Source: Sulfurimonas sp. (lineage in GTDB: Bacteria; Campylobacterota; Campylobacteria; Campylobacterales; Sulfurimonadaceae). Taken from it: a stretch of DNA of 64,000 nt. Position 1 is the stretch's first letter. Each line of letters begins with the position of its first letter. Below, piece by piece: positions 19,952-29,680 of this stretch. The stretch lies in contig JAABQD010000008.1 in the NCBI GenBank assembly GCA_011391635.1, forward strand, positions 1-64,000. The letters run 5' to 3'. Both the position numbers and the translations under genes were made by a program. The notes beneath the pieces were generated by a model. The model was given only the letters and a program-made list of their open reading frames with translations. It was not told where the DNA came from and made no database searches.

Positions 19952-20871
19952 CTTCGCACCTCCCTTAAAAGTAAGAAAAGTAATAATCCACATGCCAAAA
20001 GTAAAACAATCTGATAATAAAACTGCTTTTGTATATGCTCTTTACTTTTGATATTTGAAGATTCTAGCTCATTGATTTTATTATAGACTTCTTGAAGCTC
20101 CTTGGCGTTTATAGCTGTAAAAAACTCTCCACTACTCTCTTTTGCTATTGTCTGGAGAAGTGATTCATCTGCTTCGCCCTTGTTTCCAATGGCAATTGTA
20201 TAAATTTTGATATTTTCATTTTTGGCAAGTTCTGTTGCATCTTTTGGTGCAATTGCTCCGCTATTGTGTTCGCCATCCGTTAAAAGTATGATGATTTTTG
20301 TTTTTGCTTTTGAGTATTTAAAAGCTCTTACACTCATAGCAATGGCTTCACCAATCGCAGTATTTTGCCCCGCCATCCCTTGAGAGAGATAACTGAGCAT
20401 TTCATTTACTATCTCTTTTTCATACGTAATAGGCGAAGCGATAAAAGCAAAATCACCATACAAAACCACACCAATGTTATCACTTATACGATTATTTATA
20501 AACTCAGAAGCGATAATCTTGGTAATTTCAAAACGAGAGAGTCTCTGCTCTTTGCTCATCTCATTTTCAAAATCAAATCCAGAGGAGTTCATAGAACCAC
20601 TCGCATCAATCGCCAAAACAATATCTTTGCCATTTCTGTCATTTGTACTCAATTTATCCATTGCAATTGGCGACATAAGCGAGAGTGTAAGAAGGGTTAA
20701 TATCGCAATTTTTATAATCCATTCTAATCTTAACAAGCCTTTTTTTGCAGTTAAAAAATGGAGATGCACGAAGTAAATTGGCTTCATAAATTCCCTGCAT
20801 CTATAAAGGCATACTATAAGAGGAATAAGCAATAATAATAAAAATGGATATTCAAAAGTGTAATAATTCAT
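19948..20871 (-). CDS. batA: BatA-like von Willebrand A membrane protein
   Basis: First gene of the Bat cluster, 307 residues. Membrane helices near 8-25 and 53-70 are followed by a VWA domain with MIDAS residues DASGS, a conserved Thr and TDGEHNSG, and a C-terminal membrane helix (about 283-302). Usual neighbours moxR (AAA ATPase) and the DUF58 gene are not adjacent: the upstream 159 bp lead to a divergent gene. They may lie elsewhere in the genome. Confidence 0.75.
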   Translation of the reverse strand: MNYYTFEYPFLLLLLIPLIVCLYRCREFMKPIYFVHLHFLTAKKGLLRLEWIIKIAILTLLTLSLMSPIAMDKLSTNDRNGKDIVLAIDASGSMNSSGFDFENEMSKEQRLSRFEITKIIASEFINNRISDNIGVVLYGDFAFIASPITYEKEIVNEMLSYLSQGMAGQNTAIGEAIAMSVRAFKYSKAKTKIIILLTDGEHNSGAIAPKDATELAKNENIKIYTIAIGNKGEADESLLQTIAKESSGEFFTAINAKELQEVYNKINELESSNIKSKEHIQKQFYYQIVLLLACGLLLFLLLREVRR

Positions 20872-21030
20872 TGATGCTATTCTAACTAAAAATTTTTAAT
20901 TTTTTAAATGACTTCTTCTCTTCTCCTCCTTTTTTAACTCATACACAGTTTTGAATGCTAGAATTTTGACAAATTCATATTCTTCAGTGGTGTTCCTGAC
21001 ACTATTGTGATAAAAATCGAAGGATAAAAA

Positions 21031-21423
21031 ATGTTTAAAACATCTCTTTTTAGTTTTCTAGCACTACTTAACTTGTGGGCTGGAGCTATTCAAGAAGACA
21101 AGCAATTTAAAACAGCAGTTGCATCTATAAAAGATGAAAACAAACTTGTACTAATGATTTATACAACTGAAGATTGTCCTGAATGTGCCTATATGAAGAG
21201 TAAGGTATTTCATGATAAAAGCGTAGAATCGTATTTAAACCATAATTTTGTTATTGTAGAAAAAAATATACATAAAGATACTCTTCCTGATGGATATAAT
21301 TTTTTTGGTATTCCTACAATGTTTTTTATCGACAAATTAGGAAATAAAAAAGAGACCATTGTTGGAAGTAAAAGAGTGCAACCATTTTTAGACGAACTTC
21401 ATCGTATTCGAGAACTTAAATGA
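21031..21423 (+). CDS. Exported thioredoxin-like protein, CPEC motif
   Basis: Periplasmic thioredoxin-fold protein of 130 residues: signal peptide (about 1-18), then a thioredoxin_7/SoxW-like domain with redox motif CPEC near 47-50 and the cis-proline (GIPTMFF). It would reduce or isomerise disulfides of exported proteins. AAGGA precedes the ATG. It overlaps the pentapeptide-repeat gene by ATGA, implying a functional pair. It is divergent from the Bat cluster; the 159 bp between hold both promoters. Confidence 0.75.
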   Translation: MFKTSLFSFLALLNLWAGAIQEDKQFKTAVASIKDENKLVLMIYTTEDCPECAYMKSKVFHDKSVESYLNHNFVIVEKNIHKDTLPDGYNFFGIPTMFFIDKLGNKKETIVGSKRVQPFLDELHRIRELK

Positions 21424-22022
21424 GAAAATTTTTAACAACTATTACAATTTTTGGGGTTTTATCAATTTACGCATATGATACAGCAGATTTGAAAAAAGCA
21501 ATCGAAGAAAAAGAGTGTATTGAATGTAATTTAAAAGATGCTAATCTAAGCCAAAAAGATTTCAGTGGTGGTGATTTTCATAGAAGTAATCTTAGTGGTG
21601 CAAACTTACAAGGAAGTGTATTTGAAATGAGTAATTTGAACGATTGCAATCTCAGTGGCGTAAATGCGAATGAAGCCATTTTTTGGAAAGCATCCATTGA
21701 AAAGGCTGATTTAAGTTACATACATGCTGAAAATACGAACTTCAAAGGCACTCATCTCAATGAAAGCAATCTAAGCCATGCCAATATACAAAATGCTAAA
21801 ATATGGAAAGCTGATTTTACAGATTCCATACTAACTCAAACAAATTTTACAAATTCTGAACTTGGTAGTTCAAAATTTATTCGCAATGATTTACGCACAA
21901 CACAAATGAAAAATACCCTTTTATGGAAAACTTATTTTAGTGAAGTGATTATGACAAAAGAACAATACACCCACGCAAAAAATGAAGAAGCTTTTTTAAA
22001 CGAAAATATTCAATATAAATAA
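21420..22022 (+). CDS. Exported pentapeptide-repeat protein
   Basis: Protein of 200 residues with a signal peptide and a right-handed quadrilateral beta-helix built of A(N/D)Lxx repeats (about 35-180), for example ANLSQ, SNLSG, ANLQG, SNLND. It has two cysteines near the N terminus (KECIECN), which could be the substrate of the CPEC thioredoxin encoded by the overlapping upstream gene. Such proteins usually act as scaffolds; function is unknown. Three IWKA/FWKA variants recur about every 40 residues. Confidence 0.7.
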   Translation: MRKFLTTITIFGVLSIYAYDTADLKKAIEEKECIECNLKDANLSQKDFSGGDFHRSNLSGANLQGSVFEMSNLNDCNLSGVNANEAIFWKASIEKADLSYIHAENTNFKGTHLNESNLSHANIQNAKIWKADFTDSILTQTNFTNSELGSSKFIRNDLRTTQMKNTLLWKTYFSEVIMTKEQYTHAKNEEAFLNENIQYK

Positions 22023-22118
22023 TATAATTTATGCTTATCTTTTTCAAAATTTTACACTGCCAATTTAACCATATTTATAATTGCCACACTACAAATTTTA
22101 AAGGAATGCATCTATTTC

Positions 22119-22147
22119 TTGACATTTAAAGACAATTTGCCTATAAT
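22119..22147 (+). promoter_or_regulatory. Sigma-70 promoter of the tRNA-Lys/tRNA-Glu unit
   Basis: TTGACA at 22119-22124 and TATAAT at 22142-22147 with the ideal 17-bp spacer. A GC-rich stretch just after the -10 resembles a stringent discriminator. Confidence 0.85.
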
Positions 22148-22177
22148 TCGCGTCCACAAACAGAAATGCTTGTTGAA

Positions 22178-22253
22178 GTCTTGTTAGCTCAGCTGGTAGA
22201 GCACGTCACTTTTAATGATGTGGCCGATGGTTCGAATCCATCACAGGACACCA
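22178..22253 (+). tRNA. tRNA-Lys (TTT)
   Basis: Full cloverleaf: acceptor arms GTCTTGT and ACAGGAC, D-loop AGCTGGTAGA, anticodon loop CTTTTAA (anticodon TTT), T-arm GGTTCGAATCC and an encoded CCA end. Confidence 0.93.
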
Positions 22254-22269
22254 TTTACAAACTTAAGTT

Positions 22270-22344
22270 GGCCCCATCGTCTAGCGGTCAGGATCCATGG
22301 TTTTCATCCATGTTACAGGAGTTCAATTCTCCTTGGGGTCACCA
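22270..22344 (+). tRNA. tRNA-Glu (TTC)
   Basis: Cloverleaf with acceptor arms GGCCCCA and TGGGGTC, anticodon TTC in the GGTTTTCATCC context, T-arm AGTTCAATTCT and an encoded CCA. It follows tRNA-Lys by 16 bp and shares its promoter. Confidence 0.92.
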
Positions 22345-22376
22345 ACTTTTCTCTTTTTTACCCACATTCTTAATCA

Positions 22377-23060
22377 CTATTTCAAACTATAATTTATCGG
22401 TAGTTGCAAAAGCAAATTTTCTTTTGGTTTTGGAAAAGTTCCTGAGAGATTTTCTATGGTTTTTATCGCTGCATTTGAGAGTATTTCACTCCCATTTGAG
22501 AGAACTTCTACTTTTTGCACCTCTCCATTTTGAAGAATCATAAATTTTACAACCACTTCACCCACAATATTTCTTTCTCTTGCGGAGCGAGGATAATAAA
22601 GATTTTCTTGCAACATTTGTACTATTTTTTGCAGATGTTCTTGGAGGTACTCTTGTTGTACTTGTTTTGATTTCTCCTCTTTTTGCTCACTCAAAGATGG
22701 CGTTGGAGTTTGCACTTTCTCCTCTATTTTTGGAGTAGTTATTTGCTCTTGTATAATCTCTTTTGGTCTCTCCTCAGCAAGTGGAGCTGTTTTGGTCGTT
22801 TGTAGCTTTTTTGGTGGTTCTTTGGCTTTTGGAGGAGGAATTTTTTCTACTTTTTGTGGAATTACTTCCGTATTGGCATGTGGAATGGTTGGAGGTAAAC
22901 TCGCTGGCTCTTTTTCATAGACCCTATCACACAACTTTACACATAACAGTTTCTCTTTTTGTACCTCTTTTGGGATGCTTTTAAAAGAAAAAAAGAGCAA
23001 TAAAAACACAAGAGAGTGAAGGATAAGAGAGATAATAAATGAGCTTGAGTGTCTAATCAT
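22377..23060 (-). CDS. tonB: TonB-like energy transducer
   Basis: TonB protein of 227 residues that would pass proton-motive energy to outer-membrane receptors. One N-terminal membrane anchor (about 8-27), a Pro/Glu/Lys-rich periplasmic spacer (about 50-135) and a C-terminal TonB domain (about 145-227) with YYPRSARERNIVGEVVVKF. The ExbB/ExbD pair it would need is encoded at 54.5-55.3 kb. It stands alone between tRNA-Glu (convergent) and amt. A GGCATGTGGA copy at 22875 encodes IPHA in the spacer. Confidence 0.85.
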   Translation of the reverse strand: MIRHSSSFIISLILHSLVFLLLFFSFKSIPKEVQKEKLLCVKLCDRVYEKEPASLPPTIPHANTEVIPQKVEKIPPPKAKEPPKKLQTTKTAPLAEERPKEIIQEQITTPKIEEKVQTPTPSLSEQKEEKSKQVQQEYLQEHLQKIVQMLQENLYYPRSARERNIVGEVVVKFMILQNGEVQKVEVLSNGSEILSNAAIKTIENLSGTFPKPKENLLLQLPINYSLK

Positions 23061-23105
23061 AAAAAGGATAGTATCGAAATGTTTTTTATGTTTTTGTTAA
23101 AAGAG

Positions 23106-23132
23106 TGGCATGTGGAATATATCCACATGCCA
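23106..23132. terminator. Inverted uptake-motif pair between amt and tonB
   Basis: Two GGCATGTGGA copies face each other and form an 11-bp perfect stem with a 5-nt loop. It lies 14 bp past the amt stop codon, where a terminator is expected. There is no strong T-run, so termination may be weak. Confidence 0.5.
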
Positions 23133-23146
23133 AGAGCCAAATTAGA

Positions 23147-24322
23147 TTACATAGCTCTTTTAAATTCAGGATACGCTTCCACCCCACATTCATTGACATC
23201 CATCCCCTCTTGTTGCTCATCATCTGTCGCTCTAAATGGCACAAATTTATTGATAAGGTATAAAATCACAAAAGAGACACTAAACGCAAAAAGAGCCACA
23301 ATAGCGACACCTTTGAGCTGTGCCATGAAAGAGATCTCTGGTACGAAAATACCGACTGCCAAAGTCCCCCAAATACCATTGACCAAGTGAACAGACAAAG
23401 CCCCAACAGGGTCATCAAGTTTAAACTTATCAAAAACAGGTACTGCAAAAACAACCAACGCACCACCAATTGCACCGACTAAAATAGGTACATACATATT
23501 AAATAAATCTGGTCCAGCAGTAATCGCTACTAGCCCACCCAAAGCACCGTTTAATATCATCGTGATATCAAAAAGTTTATAGCGAATATACATCAAAATA
23601 CCTGCAATAATTGCACCTGCAAGTCCTGCTGTATTTGTATTCATAATTGTTTTCGCTACTGCGTTCGCATTTTCTACACTCGAGATAGAACCAACACTTC
23701 CGCCATTAAAACCAAACCAGCCTATCCAGAGCAAAAATGCACCCAAAACGACAAGTGGAATATTTGAAGCAGGAATAACACGAATCCCACCTTGAACATA
23801 ACGCCCTTTACGAGAACCGATGATGAGAATCGCCGCTAGAAGTGCCCAGCCACCTGTAGAGTGAATGACCGTCGAACCAGCCAAATCGTGCATAGTAATA
23901 TCGAACAAAGTATCTTTGAGTATATCTGCACCCCAACTGATATTGACCATAGATGGATAGATAAATCCACCCATAATAACTGCAAAAATAGCCAATGGAA
24001 TGATACGAACCCGCTCACTCACACCCCCACTCATGATATTGATAGTTTTTCCAACAAACGCCATCTGAAACAAAAATGCAGCCCAAATACTCATATTGGA
24101 ATTTTCCCAACTTCCAAATGCCAGTGTATAGCCGATAAGCAAAAATGCCAAAGAGGCAACTGCATAAATCATTACATTGATAGTGAGTACGGATGAAACA
24201 TTTTTTGTACGAACAAGCCCTGCTTCGAGCATCGCAAAACCTGGAACCATGAAGATTATAAGCACCATCGAAAAAAGTGCGAAGAAAGTGTCTATGATAT
24301 ATTTAAAATCAGCTTCTAGCAT
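23147..24322 (-). CDS. amt: Ammonium transporter (Amt), without signal peptide
   Basis: Amt/Rh channel of 391 residues with eleven expected membrane helices. Signature stretches are visible: FMVPGFAMLEAGLVRTKN, DLAGSTVIHSTGGWA with the conserved pore residues, and GWFGFNGGS. The start is ATG at 24322 with GGTGG upstream. Unlike the second Amt at 24869 it lacks an N-terminal signal sequence. The operon order is amt2-glnK-amt1, but a hairpin and a palindrome upstream suggest its own promoter as well. Confidence 0.9.
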   Translation of the reverse strand: MLEADFKYIIDTFFALFSMVLIIFMVPGFAMLEAGLVRTKNVSSVLTINVMIYAVASLAFLLIGYTLAFGSWENSNMSIWAAFLFQMAFVGKTINIMSGGVSERVRIIPLAIFAVIMGGFIYPSMVNISWGADILKDTLFDITMHDLAGSTVIHSTGGWALLAAILIIGSRKGRYVQGGIRVIPASNIPLVVLGAFLLWIGWFGFNGGSVGSISSVENANAVAKTIMNTNTAGLAGAIIAGILMYIRYKLFDITMILNGALGGLVAITAGPDLFNMYVPILVGAIGGALVVFAVPVFDKFKLDDPVGALSVHLVNGIWGTLAVGIFVPEISFMAQLKGVAIVALFAFSVSFVILYLINKFVPFRATDDEQQEGMDVNECGVEAYPEFKRAM

Positions 24323-24391
24323 AAAAACCACCATTTTTTAAAGTTAATGCGATGATTTTATCGAAGAAAAAAGGATTTTTAATTTGATTGT

Positions 24392-24408
24392 TGATTAAAA
24401 TTTAATCA
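24392..24408. promoter_or_regulatory. Palindrome upstream of amt1
   Basis: TGATTAAAATTTAATCA is a palindrome with 8-bp arms around one base, 70 bp before the amt1 start. A near copy sits at 26189-26205, 64 bp before the amt2 start. The shared sequence and spacing suggest a common regulator of ammonium uptake, identity unknown. Confidence 0.5.
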
Positions 24409-24426
24409 TTTGAGAGAATCTTTATC

Positions 24427-24451
24427 TTTCCACATGCCAAGCATGTGGAAA
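24427..24451. terminator. Uptake-motif hairpin after glnK
   Basis: TTTCCACATGC and GCATGTGGAAA form a perfect 11-bp stem with a 3-nt loop, 16 bp past the glnK stop. One arm is a full GGCATGTGGA, the other lacks its first G. No T-run follows on the glnK strand, so it may attenuate rather than stop transcription. Confidence 0.45.
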
Positions 24452-24466
24452 TTTTATGAGTAAAAA

Positions 24467-24820
<354 letters not shown>

Positions 24821-24868
24821 TTAATTTTAAAATTGTAACCATATTCACAGTTTAAATCAATTACAGCA

Positions 24869-26125
24869 CTATAAATTTAATGCTTTTTCACCATGTGTTG
24901 TTTCATCAAGACCTTTTGCTTCAGTCTCATCATCTACTCTTCCACCACCTGTCATCGCTGCAGCTATGTAATAAACCACTGCTGTTGCTATAGCACTGTA
25001 CACGATAGTAAGTCCTACTGCCTTAATCTGTTTTACAAGTTGAGCCATCATATCATAATCTGCTGGTAAAGCATATTCAGCTACAAAAAGAGCTGTTGCG
25101 ATTGAACCCCAGATACCAACTAAACCATGTACCCAAAAAGCATCTAAAGAGTCATCAATTTTAAGCATTGGTTTAAGTTTTGCAACACCGATAAAACCTA
25201 AGATTCCACCCACAAGACCAAGTACAATCGCACCATCTACACCGGCAAATCCAGCAGCTGGAGTAATTGCTACAAGTCCTGCAACAGCACCAGAAGCTCC
25301 ACCCACTAAAGTAGCTTTTTTGTACACAAACCACTCAACAAGCAACCAACCAATCACACCTACTGCCGCAGCAACATTTGTAACCAAGAACGCAGATGCA
25401 GCAACACCATCCGCAGCAAGTTCACTTCCTGCATTAAATCCGAACCATCCAAACCATAGAAGTGCAGCACCTAATGCTACTAAAACAGGAGAAAAAGGTT
25501 TAATCGCAACGCGTCCATAATCTTTTCTTCTACCTAAAATCATTGCAACCACTAAACCAGCAACACCAGCATTAATATGTACAACTGTTCCACCTGCAAA
25601 GTCCATTTCACCGAAGTTAAGTGTTGTACCACCGCCCCATGCCCAGTGTGCAACAGGTGCATAAACAGCAACAACCCAAAGAGCAACAAATATCATGAAT
25701 GTAGAAAATTTCACTCTCTCTATCATAGAACCACTTGCAATTGCCACAGCGATTGCTGCAAATGTTCCTTGAAACGCTACAAAGAGTAACTCTGGAATAC
25801 TTCCCTTAATAGTAGCAGAACCAATGCCTGTGAGAAGAACCTTACCAGTACCTATAATATCGCCATCACCAAATGCAATTGAGTAACCAACTAAAACCCA
25901 CACCAAACTACCAACTGCAAAAGCACCTAAACTCATACTTATTGTATTAATAACATTTTTAGAACGCGTAAGACCACCGTAAAAAAGTGCGAGACCCGCA
26001 GGAGTCATCAACATTACCAAAGCCGTAGCAACTAATATCCAAGCAGTGTTTCCACCGTTTATTACATCATCAGCAAATACCAGTGAAGGTAGCGCCAATA
26101 GAGCGAGAAAGTATTTTTTCATCAT
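24869..26125 (-). CDS. amt: Ammonium transporter (Amt) with signal peptide
   Basis: Second Amt channel, 418 residues. An N-terminal signal peptide (LLALPSLVFA, cut near residue 19) precedes the eleven-helix domain, as in E. coli AmtB. Key parts: GLALFYGGLTRSKN, AGGTVVHINAGVAGL and GWFGFNAGS. AAGGA precedes the tandem ATG codons. First gene of amt2-glnK-amt1. The two Amt proteins are clearly diverged, so they probably differ in affinity or role. Confidence 0.92.
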   Translation of the reverse strand: MMKKYFLALLALPSLVFADDVINGGNTAWILVATALVMLMTPAGLALFYGGLTRSKNVINTISMSLGAFAVGSLVWVLVGYSIAFGDGDIIGTGKVLLTGIGSATIKGSIPELLFVAFQGTFAAIAVAIASGSMIERVKFSTFMIFVALWVVAVYAPVAHWAWGGGTTLNFGEMDFAGGTVVHINAGVAGLVVAMILGRRKDYGRVAIKPFSPVLVALGAALLWFGWFGFNAGSELAADGVAASAFLVTNVAAAVGVIGWLLVEWFVYKKATLVGGASGAVAGLVAITPAAGFAGVDGAIVLGLVGGILGFIGVAKLKPMLKIDDSLDAFWVHGLVGIWGSIATALFVAEYALPADYDMMAQLVKQIKAVGLTIVYSAIATAVVYYIAAAMTGGGRVDDETEAKGLDETTHGEKALNL

Positions 26126-26188
26126 CTATCCTTATTGTTGAAGTGCCAAAATTATACAAATTTAATGAGATGTTTTAATGCAGTCAAT

Positions 26189-26205
26189 TGATTAATATTT
26201 AATCA
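26189..26205. promoter_or_regulatory. Palindrome upstream of amt2
   Basis: TGATTAATATTTAATCA matches the element before amt1 at all but one position and lies at a similar distance from its start codon. It is in the 211-bp gap between divergent amt2 and gyrA. Confidence 0.5.
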
Positions 26206-26336
26206 GTCAAAGAAAAGAGCTAGTTTTTCTCATTCCAAGTGCATTATTATACATTTTACTAATATTTATAAGAACCTTAAGGGATATTAAGATACTATAA
26301 AAACAATTTTTATTTTAATAAATTAGGTGTTACAAC

Positions 26337-28820
26337 ATGAGCAATTTGCTAGACAACAACGAGATACAAACTATTAACATTGAAGAGTCTCTTCAAAATA
26401 GCTACCTAGATTATTCTATGAGTGTAATTGTAGGTCGTGCTCTACCAGATGTTAGAGATGGTTTAAAACCCGTTCATAGAAGAATACTTTATGCGATGGA
26501 CAAACTTAACCTCTCTTATGGTGCGAAATACAAAAAATCAGCGCGTATCGTTGGGGATGTTATCGGTCAGTACCATCCACACGGTGACACGGCTGTTTAT
26601 GATGCACTCGTTCGTATGGCTCAAGATTTTTCGATGCGTATGCAACTCGTAGATGGACAAGGAAACTTCGGTTCAGTCGATGGCGATAGTGCAGCAGCTA
26701 TGAGATATACAGAAGCTCGTATGACAAAGTATGCAGGTGAACTTTTAAAAGATTTAGATAAAAACACTGTCAATATGATTGAAAACTATGATGGTACAAC
26801 AAAAGAGCCTGATGTTATGCCGACGCGTGTTCCAAATCTCCTTATTAATGGCTCTTCTGGTATCGCTGTTGGTATGGCTACTAATATTCCTCCTCATAAC
26901 CCAAAAGAGATTATGCTTGGATTGAAAGCACTTTTGGCAAATCCAAATATCTCTTTAATAGAAATAATGGAACACATTAAAGCTCCAGACTTTCCAACAG
27001 GTGGAATTATTTTTGGTAAGAAAGGGATTATGGATGCCTATGAAACTGGTCGCGGTCGTATCAAAGTCCGTGCAAAAGTTCATATTGAAAAAAAAGGTAA
27101 CAGAGATGTTATCGTCATAGATGAACTCCCTTATCAAGTCAATAAAGCGCGTCTTATCGAGAGCATTGCAAATCTTGTAAAAGATAAAATGATAGAGGGT
27201 ATTTCAGAAATTCGTGATGAATCTGACCGAGATGGTATTCGTGCTGTTATCGAACTCAAAAAAGATGCTATGAGCGAAATAGTTCTTAACAATCTTTTCA
27301 AGCAAACAAGTATGCAAACCACTTTTGGTATTATCATGCTCTCTATATTAAATCAAGAACCTAGAGTGTTTGGAATCATAACTATTCTAAAACACTTTAT
27401 AAATCACCGCAAAACAGTCATCATTCGTCGTACTATTTTTGATTTAGAAAAAGCAAAAGCAAGAGCTCACATCTTAGAAGGTCTTAAAAAAGCTCTTGAT
27501 ATTATTGACCAAATTATTAAAACAATTAAAGCAAGTAAAAGTATTGATGAAGCAAGAGACAATTTAGTTTCAGAATTCGATTTTACACCAATTCAAGCAC
27601 AAAGCATCGTTGATATGCGTCTTGGAAGACTTACAGGTCTTGAGAGAGAAAAAATTGAGAATGAACTCCGTGAACTTCTTACACTTATTGAGTATTTAGA
27701 ATCAATTCTTAGAAGTGAAGAGATTTTACATGGTATCATCGGTGAAGAATTTGATGAAATACTTGCAACTTACACAGATGAGAGAAGAACTGAGATAGAA
27801 GATGACTATGACGACATTGATATTGAAGATTTAATTCCAAATGAGCCAATGGTTGTAACAATTACGCACCGTGGATATATCAAAAGAGTTCCATTAGCTG
27901 CCTATGAAAAACAAAAAAGAGGCGGAAAAGGTAAAACTGCTGTAACAACTTATGAAGATGACTTTATTGAAAGATTTTTCACTTGTAACACACATGATAC
28001 TCTTCTCTTTGTAACAGACAGAGGACAACTCCACTGGCTCAAAGTGTACCGTATTCCTGAGGGAAGTAGAATTGCCAAAGGTAAAGCTGTTGTTAATCTT
28101 CTAAGCCTTGTTGCCGATGAAAAAATTCGTTCAATCATTCCTACAACAGATTTTAGCAACGAAAAATCTTTAATATTTTTCACACAAAAAGGTGTCGTAA
28201 AAAGAACAAACTTAAATGAGTTCTCAAACATCAGAAGCAATGGTGTAAGAGCAATTGTTTTGGATGATGATGATGCACTCATTACTGCAAGAATAGCAGA
28301 TCAGAGTATCAAATATCTCTTTATTGTAACGAAACTTGCACAATGTATTAAGTTTGATATAGAAAAAACTCGTGACCAAGGTCGTAGCACACGAGGAGTT
28401 CGAGGTATTAAATTTAAACATGAAGCAGATGAAGTTGTAGATGCAAATATCATTGCAAATGATGAACAAGAGATTCTTATAGTGAGTGAAAAAGGTATCG
28501 GAAAACGAACAGATGCTGGGGAATACCGTCTTACAAATCGTGGTGGCTCAGGTGTAATTGCTATGAAAATGACAAGTAAAACGGGTAAACATGTGGTCGG
28601 TTGTCTTATGGTCGATGAAACTATGGATATGATGGCACTCACAAATGCAGGAAAAATGATTCGTGTAGATATGCAAACTATCTCCAAATCAAGTAGAAAT
28701 ACAAGTGGTGTTTATATAGTAAAAGGTGATGATGTCTCAAGTATCTCTCGCTGTCCAAAAAATGAAGAAGATGAAGAAGAGTTTGAAGAGAATGAATATC
28801 CAACTTTAGACTTGGAATAG
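26337..28820 (+). CDS. gyrA: DNA gyrase subunit A
   Basis: GyrA, 827 residues. It cuts and rejoins DNA in the A2B2 gyrase that adds negative supercoils. The catalytic Tyr lies in [10 protein letters not shown]; the quinolone-resistance region reads [17 protein letters not shown] with the Thr and Asp found in susceptible Campylobacter. The C-terminal part has the six-blade beta-pinwheel with a GyrA box of form QKRGGKG, and an acidic tail. It is divergent from amt2. Its stop overlaps a sigma-54 promoter for the next genes. Confidence 0.97.
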   Translation: MSNLLDNNEIQTINIEESLQNSYLDYSMSVIVGRALPDVRDGLKPVHRRILYAMDKLNLSYGAKYKKSARIVGDVIGQYHPHGDTAVYDALVRMAQDFSMRMQLVDGQGNFGSVDGDSAAAMRYTEARMTKYAGELLKDLDKNTVNMIENYDGTTKEPDVMPTRVPNLLINGSSGIAVGMATNIPPHNPKEIMLGLKALLANPNISLIEIMEHIKAPDFPTGGIIFGKKGIMDAYETGRGRIKVRAKVHIEKKGNRDVIVIDELPYQVNKARLIESIANLVKDKMIEGISEIRDESDRDGIRAVIELKKDAMSEIVLNNLFKQTSMQTTFGIIMLSILNQEPRVFGIITILKHFINHRKTVIIRRTIFDLEKAKARAHILEGLKKALDIIDQIIKTIKASKSIDEARDNLVSEFDFTPIQAQSIVDMRLGRLTGLEREKIENELRELLTLIEYLESILRSEEILHGIIGEEFDEILATYTDERRTEIEDDYDDIDIEDLIPNEPMVVTITHRGYIKRVPLAAYEKQKRGGKGKTAVTTYEDDFIERFFTCNTHDTLLFVTDRGQLHWLKVYRIPEGSRIAKGKAVVNLLSLVADEKIRSIIPTTDFSNEKSLIFFTQKGVVKRTNLNEFSNIRSNGVRAIVLDDDDALITARIADQSIKYLFIVTKLAQCIKFDIEKTRDQGRSTRGVRGIKFKHEADEVVDANIIANDEQEILIVSEKGIGKRTDAGEYRLTNRGGSGVIAMKMTSKTGKHVVGCLMVDETMDMMALTNAGKMIRVDMQTISKSSRNTSGVYIVKGDDVSSISRCPKNEEDEEEFEENEYPTLDLE

Positions 28821-28828
28821 AAGTTGCT
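28813..28828 (+). promoter_or_regulatory. Sigma-54 (-24/-12) promoter before the FlgP-like gene
   Basis: TGGAATAGAAGTTGCT has the GG and GC doublets separated by exactly ten bases, as sigma-54 needs. It overlaps the gyrA stop codon and lies 36 bp before the lipoprotein start. It is nearly the same as the element before flgI at 63208-63223. Confidence 0.6.
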
Positions 28829-28863
28829 TAAATTTCAGCAATAAATCACATTAGGATAAAAAA

Positions 28864-29310
28864 ATGAAGAAAGTGATATCTCTAAGTCTGTTTGTAGCAC
28901 TCATGACTGCAATGTTTGTTGGTTGTTCTACAAAAGAAACTCCTAAAAAAGAGTCTGATAAATCTATAGCAGTTGCTAAAGAAGAAGTTTTAGGAAAAAA
29001 TACTAGCTTAAGACTTGTTGCTCTTGGGCAAGGTGTTGCTCCAACAACTACAATTTCTCCAGCACAAGCTTATGCACTTGCAAAAAAAGCAGCTGTAGCA
29101 GATGCGTATAAAATCCTTGCAGAAAAGGTCAAGGGTGTTCGTATTGAAGGTGAAGATATCATAGGAAATATGATGATTAAAAAATCATCTATCCATACTT
29201 CAGTCAATGCAATGATTAAAGGTGCAAATATAGTTGAAACTAATTTCAAAGATGGTTTATGCGAAGTAGAAGTAGAACTTACTCTCTCACATTCTCAATT
29301 TACTCACTAA
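28864..29310 (+). CDS. LPP20-domain lipoprotein, FlgP-like
   Basis: Lipoprotein of 148 residues: signal peptide with lipobox MFVGC and an LPP20-type domain (about 50-145) including AYALAKKAAVADAYKILAEKVKGV. In size and domain it resembles FlgP of Campylobacter and Vibrio, a lipoprotein of the flagellar basal disk. The sigma-54 promoter upstream and the FlgR-type gene downstream support a flagellar role. The FlgP name is inference, so no symbol is given. Confidence 0.7.
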   Translation: MKKVISLSLFVALMTAMFVGCSTKETPKKESDKSIAVAKEEVLGKNTSLRLVALGQGVAPTTTISPAQAYALAKKAAVADAYKILAEKVKGVRIEGEDIIGNMMIKKSSIHTSVNAMIKGANIVETNFKDGLCEVEVELTLSHSQFTH

Positions 29311-29669
29311 TCCTCTTCAACTCACTTGCACTCCATGCAAGTGAATATCTTATCTCTTATCGTTATGTTGTCAAAGATTCAGCTCTTTATAATGAATCAC
29401 TTTCAATCTCCCAAGCTATGAAAAAATGCTCTGGAAGTCCACAAATAGCTTTAGAACTACAAACTGATGGGAATAAAAATTTAAAAAAAATTATTTCTCA
29501 AAACTCGGAAAAGTTCACAGAGTACATTCACAAACTTGGTATGCATGTAGAGTATAAAGATACTACTAACAAAGCTATGAACAAATCTACAACCATTATG
29601 ACACTCCAAACCACATGTTTTACAGTCGATTTTAATGATAATTTTGCTAAAATTGCACCTTTAAAATAA
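29259..29669 (+). CDS. Small exported protein between FlgP-like and FlgR genes
   Basis: Protein of 136 residues with an N-terminal export signal (about 8-28, ending LALHA) and no recognised domain. Two cysteines (KKCSG and TTCFT) may form a disulfide. The only ATG before the signal is at 29259 and overlaps the upstream gene by 52 nt, which is long but in accord with tight packing. In Campylobacter flgQ follows flgP; by position this could be its counterpart, but I cannot confirm it by sequence. Confidence 0.6.
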   Translation: MRSRSRTYSLTFSIYSLILFNSLALHASEYLISYRYVVKDSALYNESLSISQAMKKCSGSPQIALELQTDGNKNLKKIISQNSEKFTEYIHKLGMHVEYKDTTNKAMNKSTTIMTLQTTCFTVDFNDNFAKIAPLK

Positions 29670-29680
29670 GGGTATTTTTA

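Noticed and set aside
20985-21012. Loose dyad AGTGGTGT / ACACTATT before the thioredoxin-like gene
   Set aside because: Arms pair poorly and no second copy was seen.
23725-23745. Sigma-54-like TGGGTGCATTTTTGCT on the minus strand
   Set aside because: Lies inside the amt coding region with no start nearby; judged chance.
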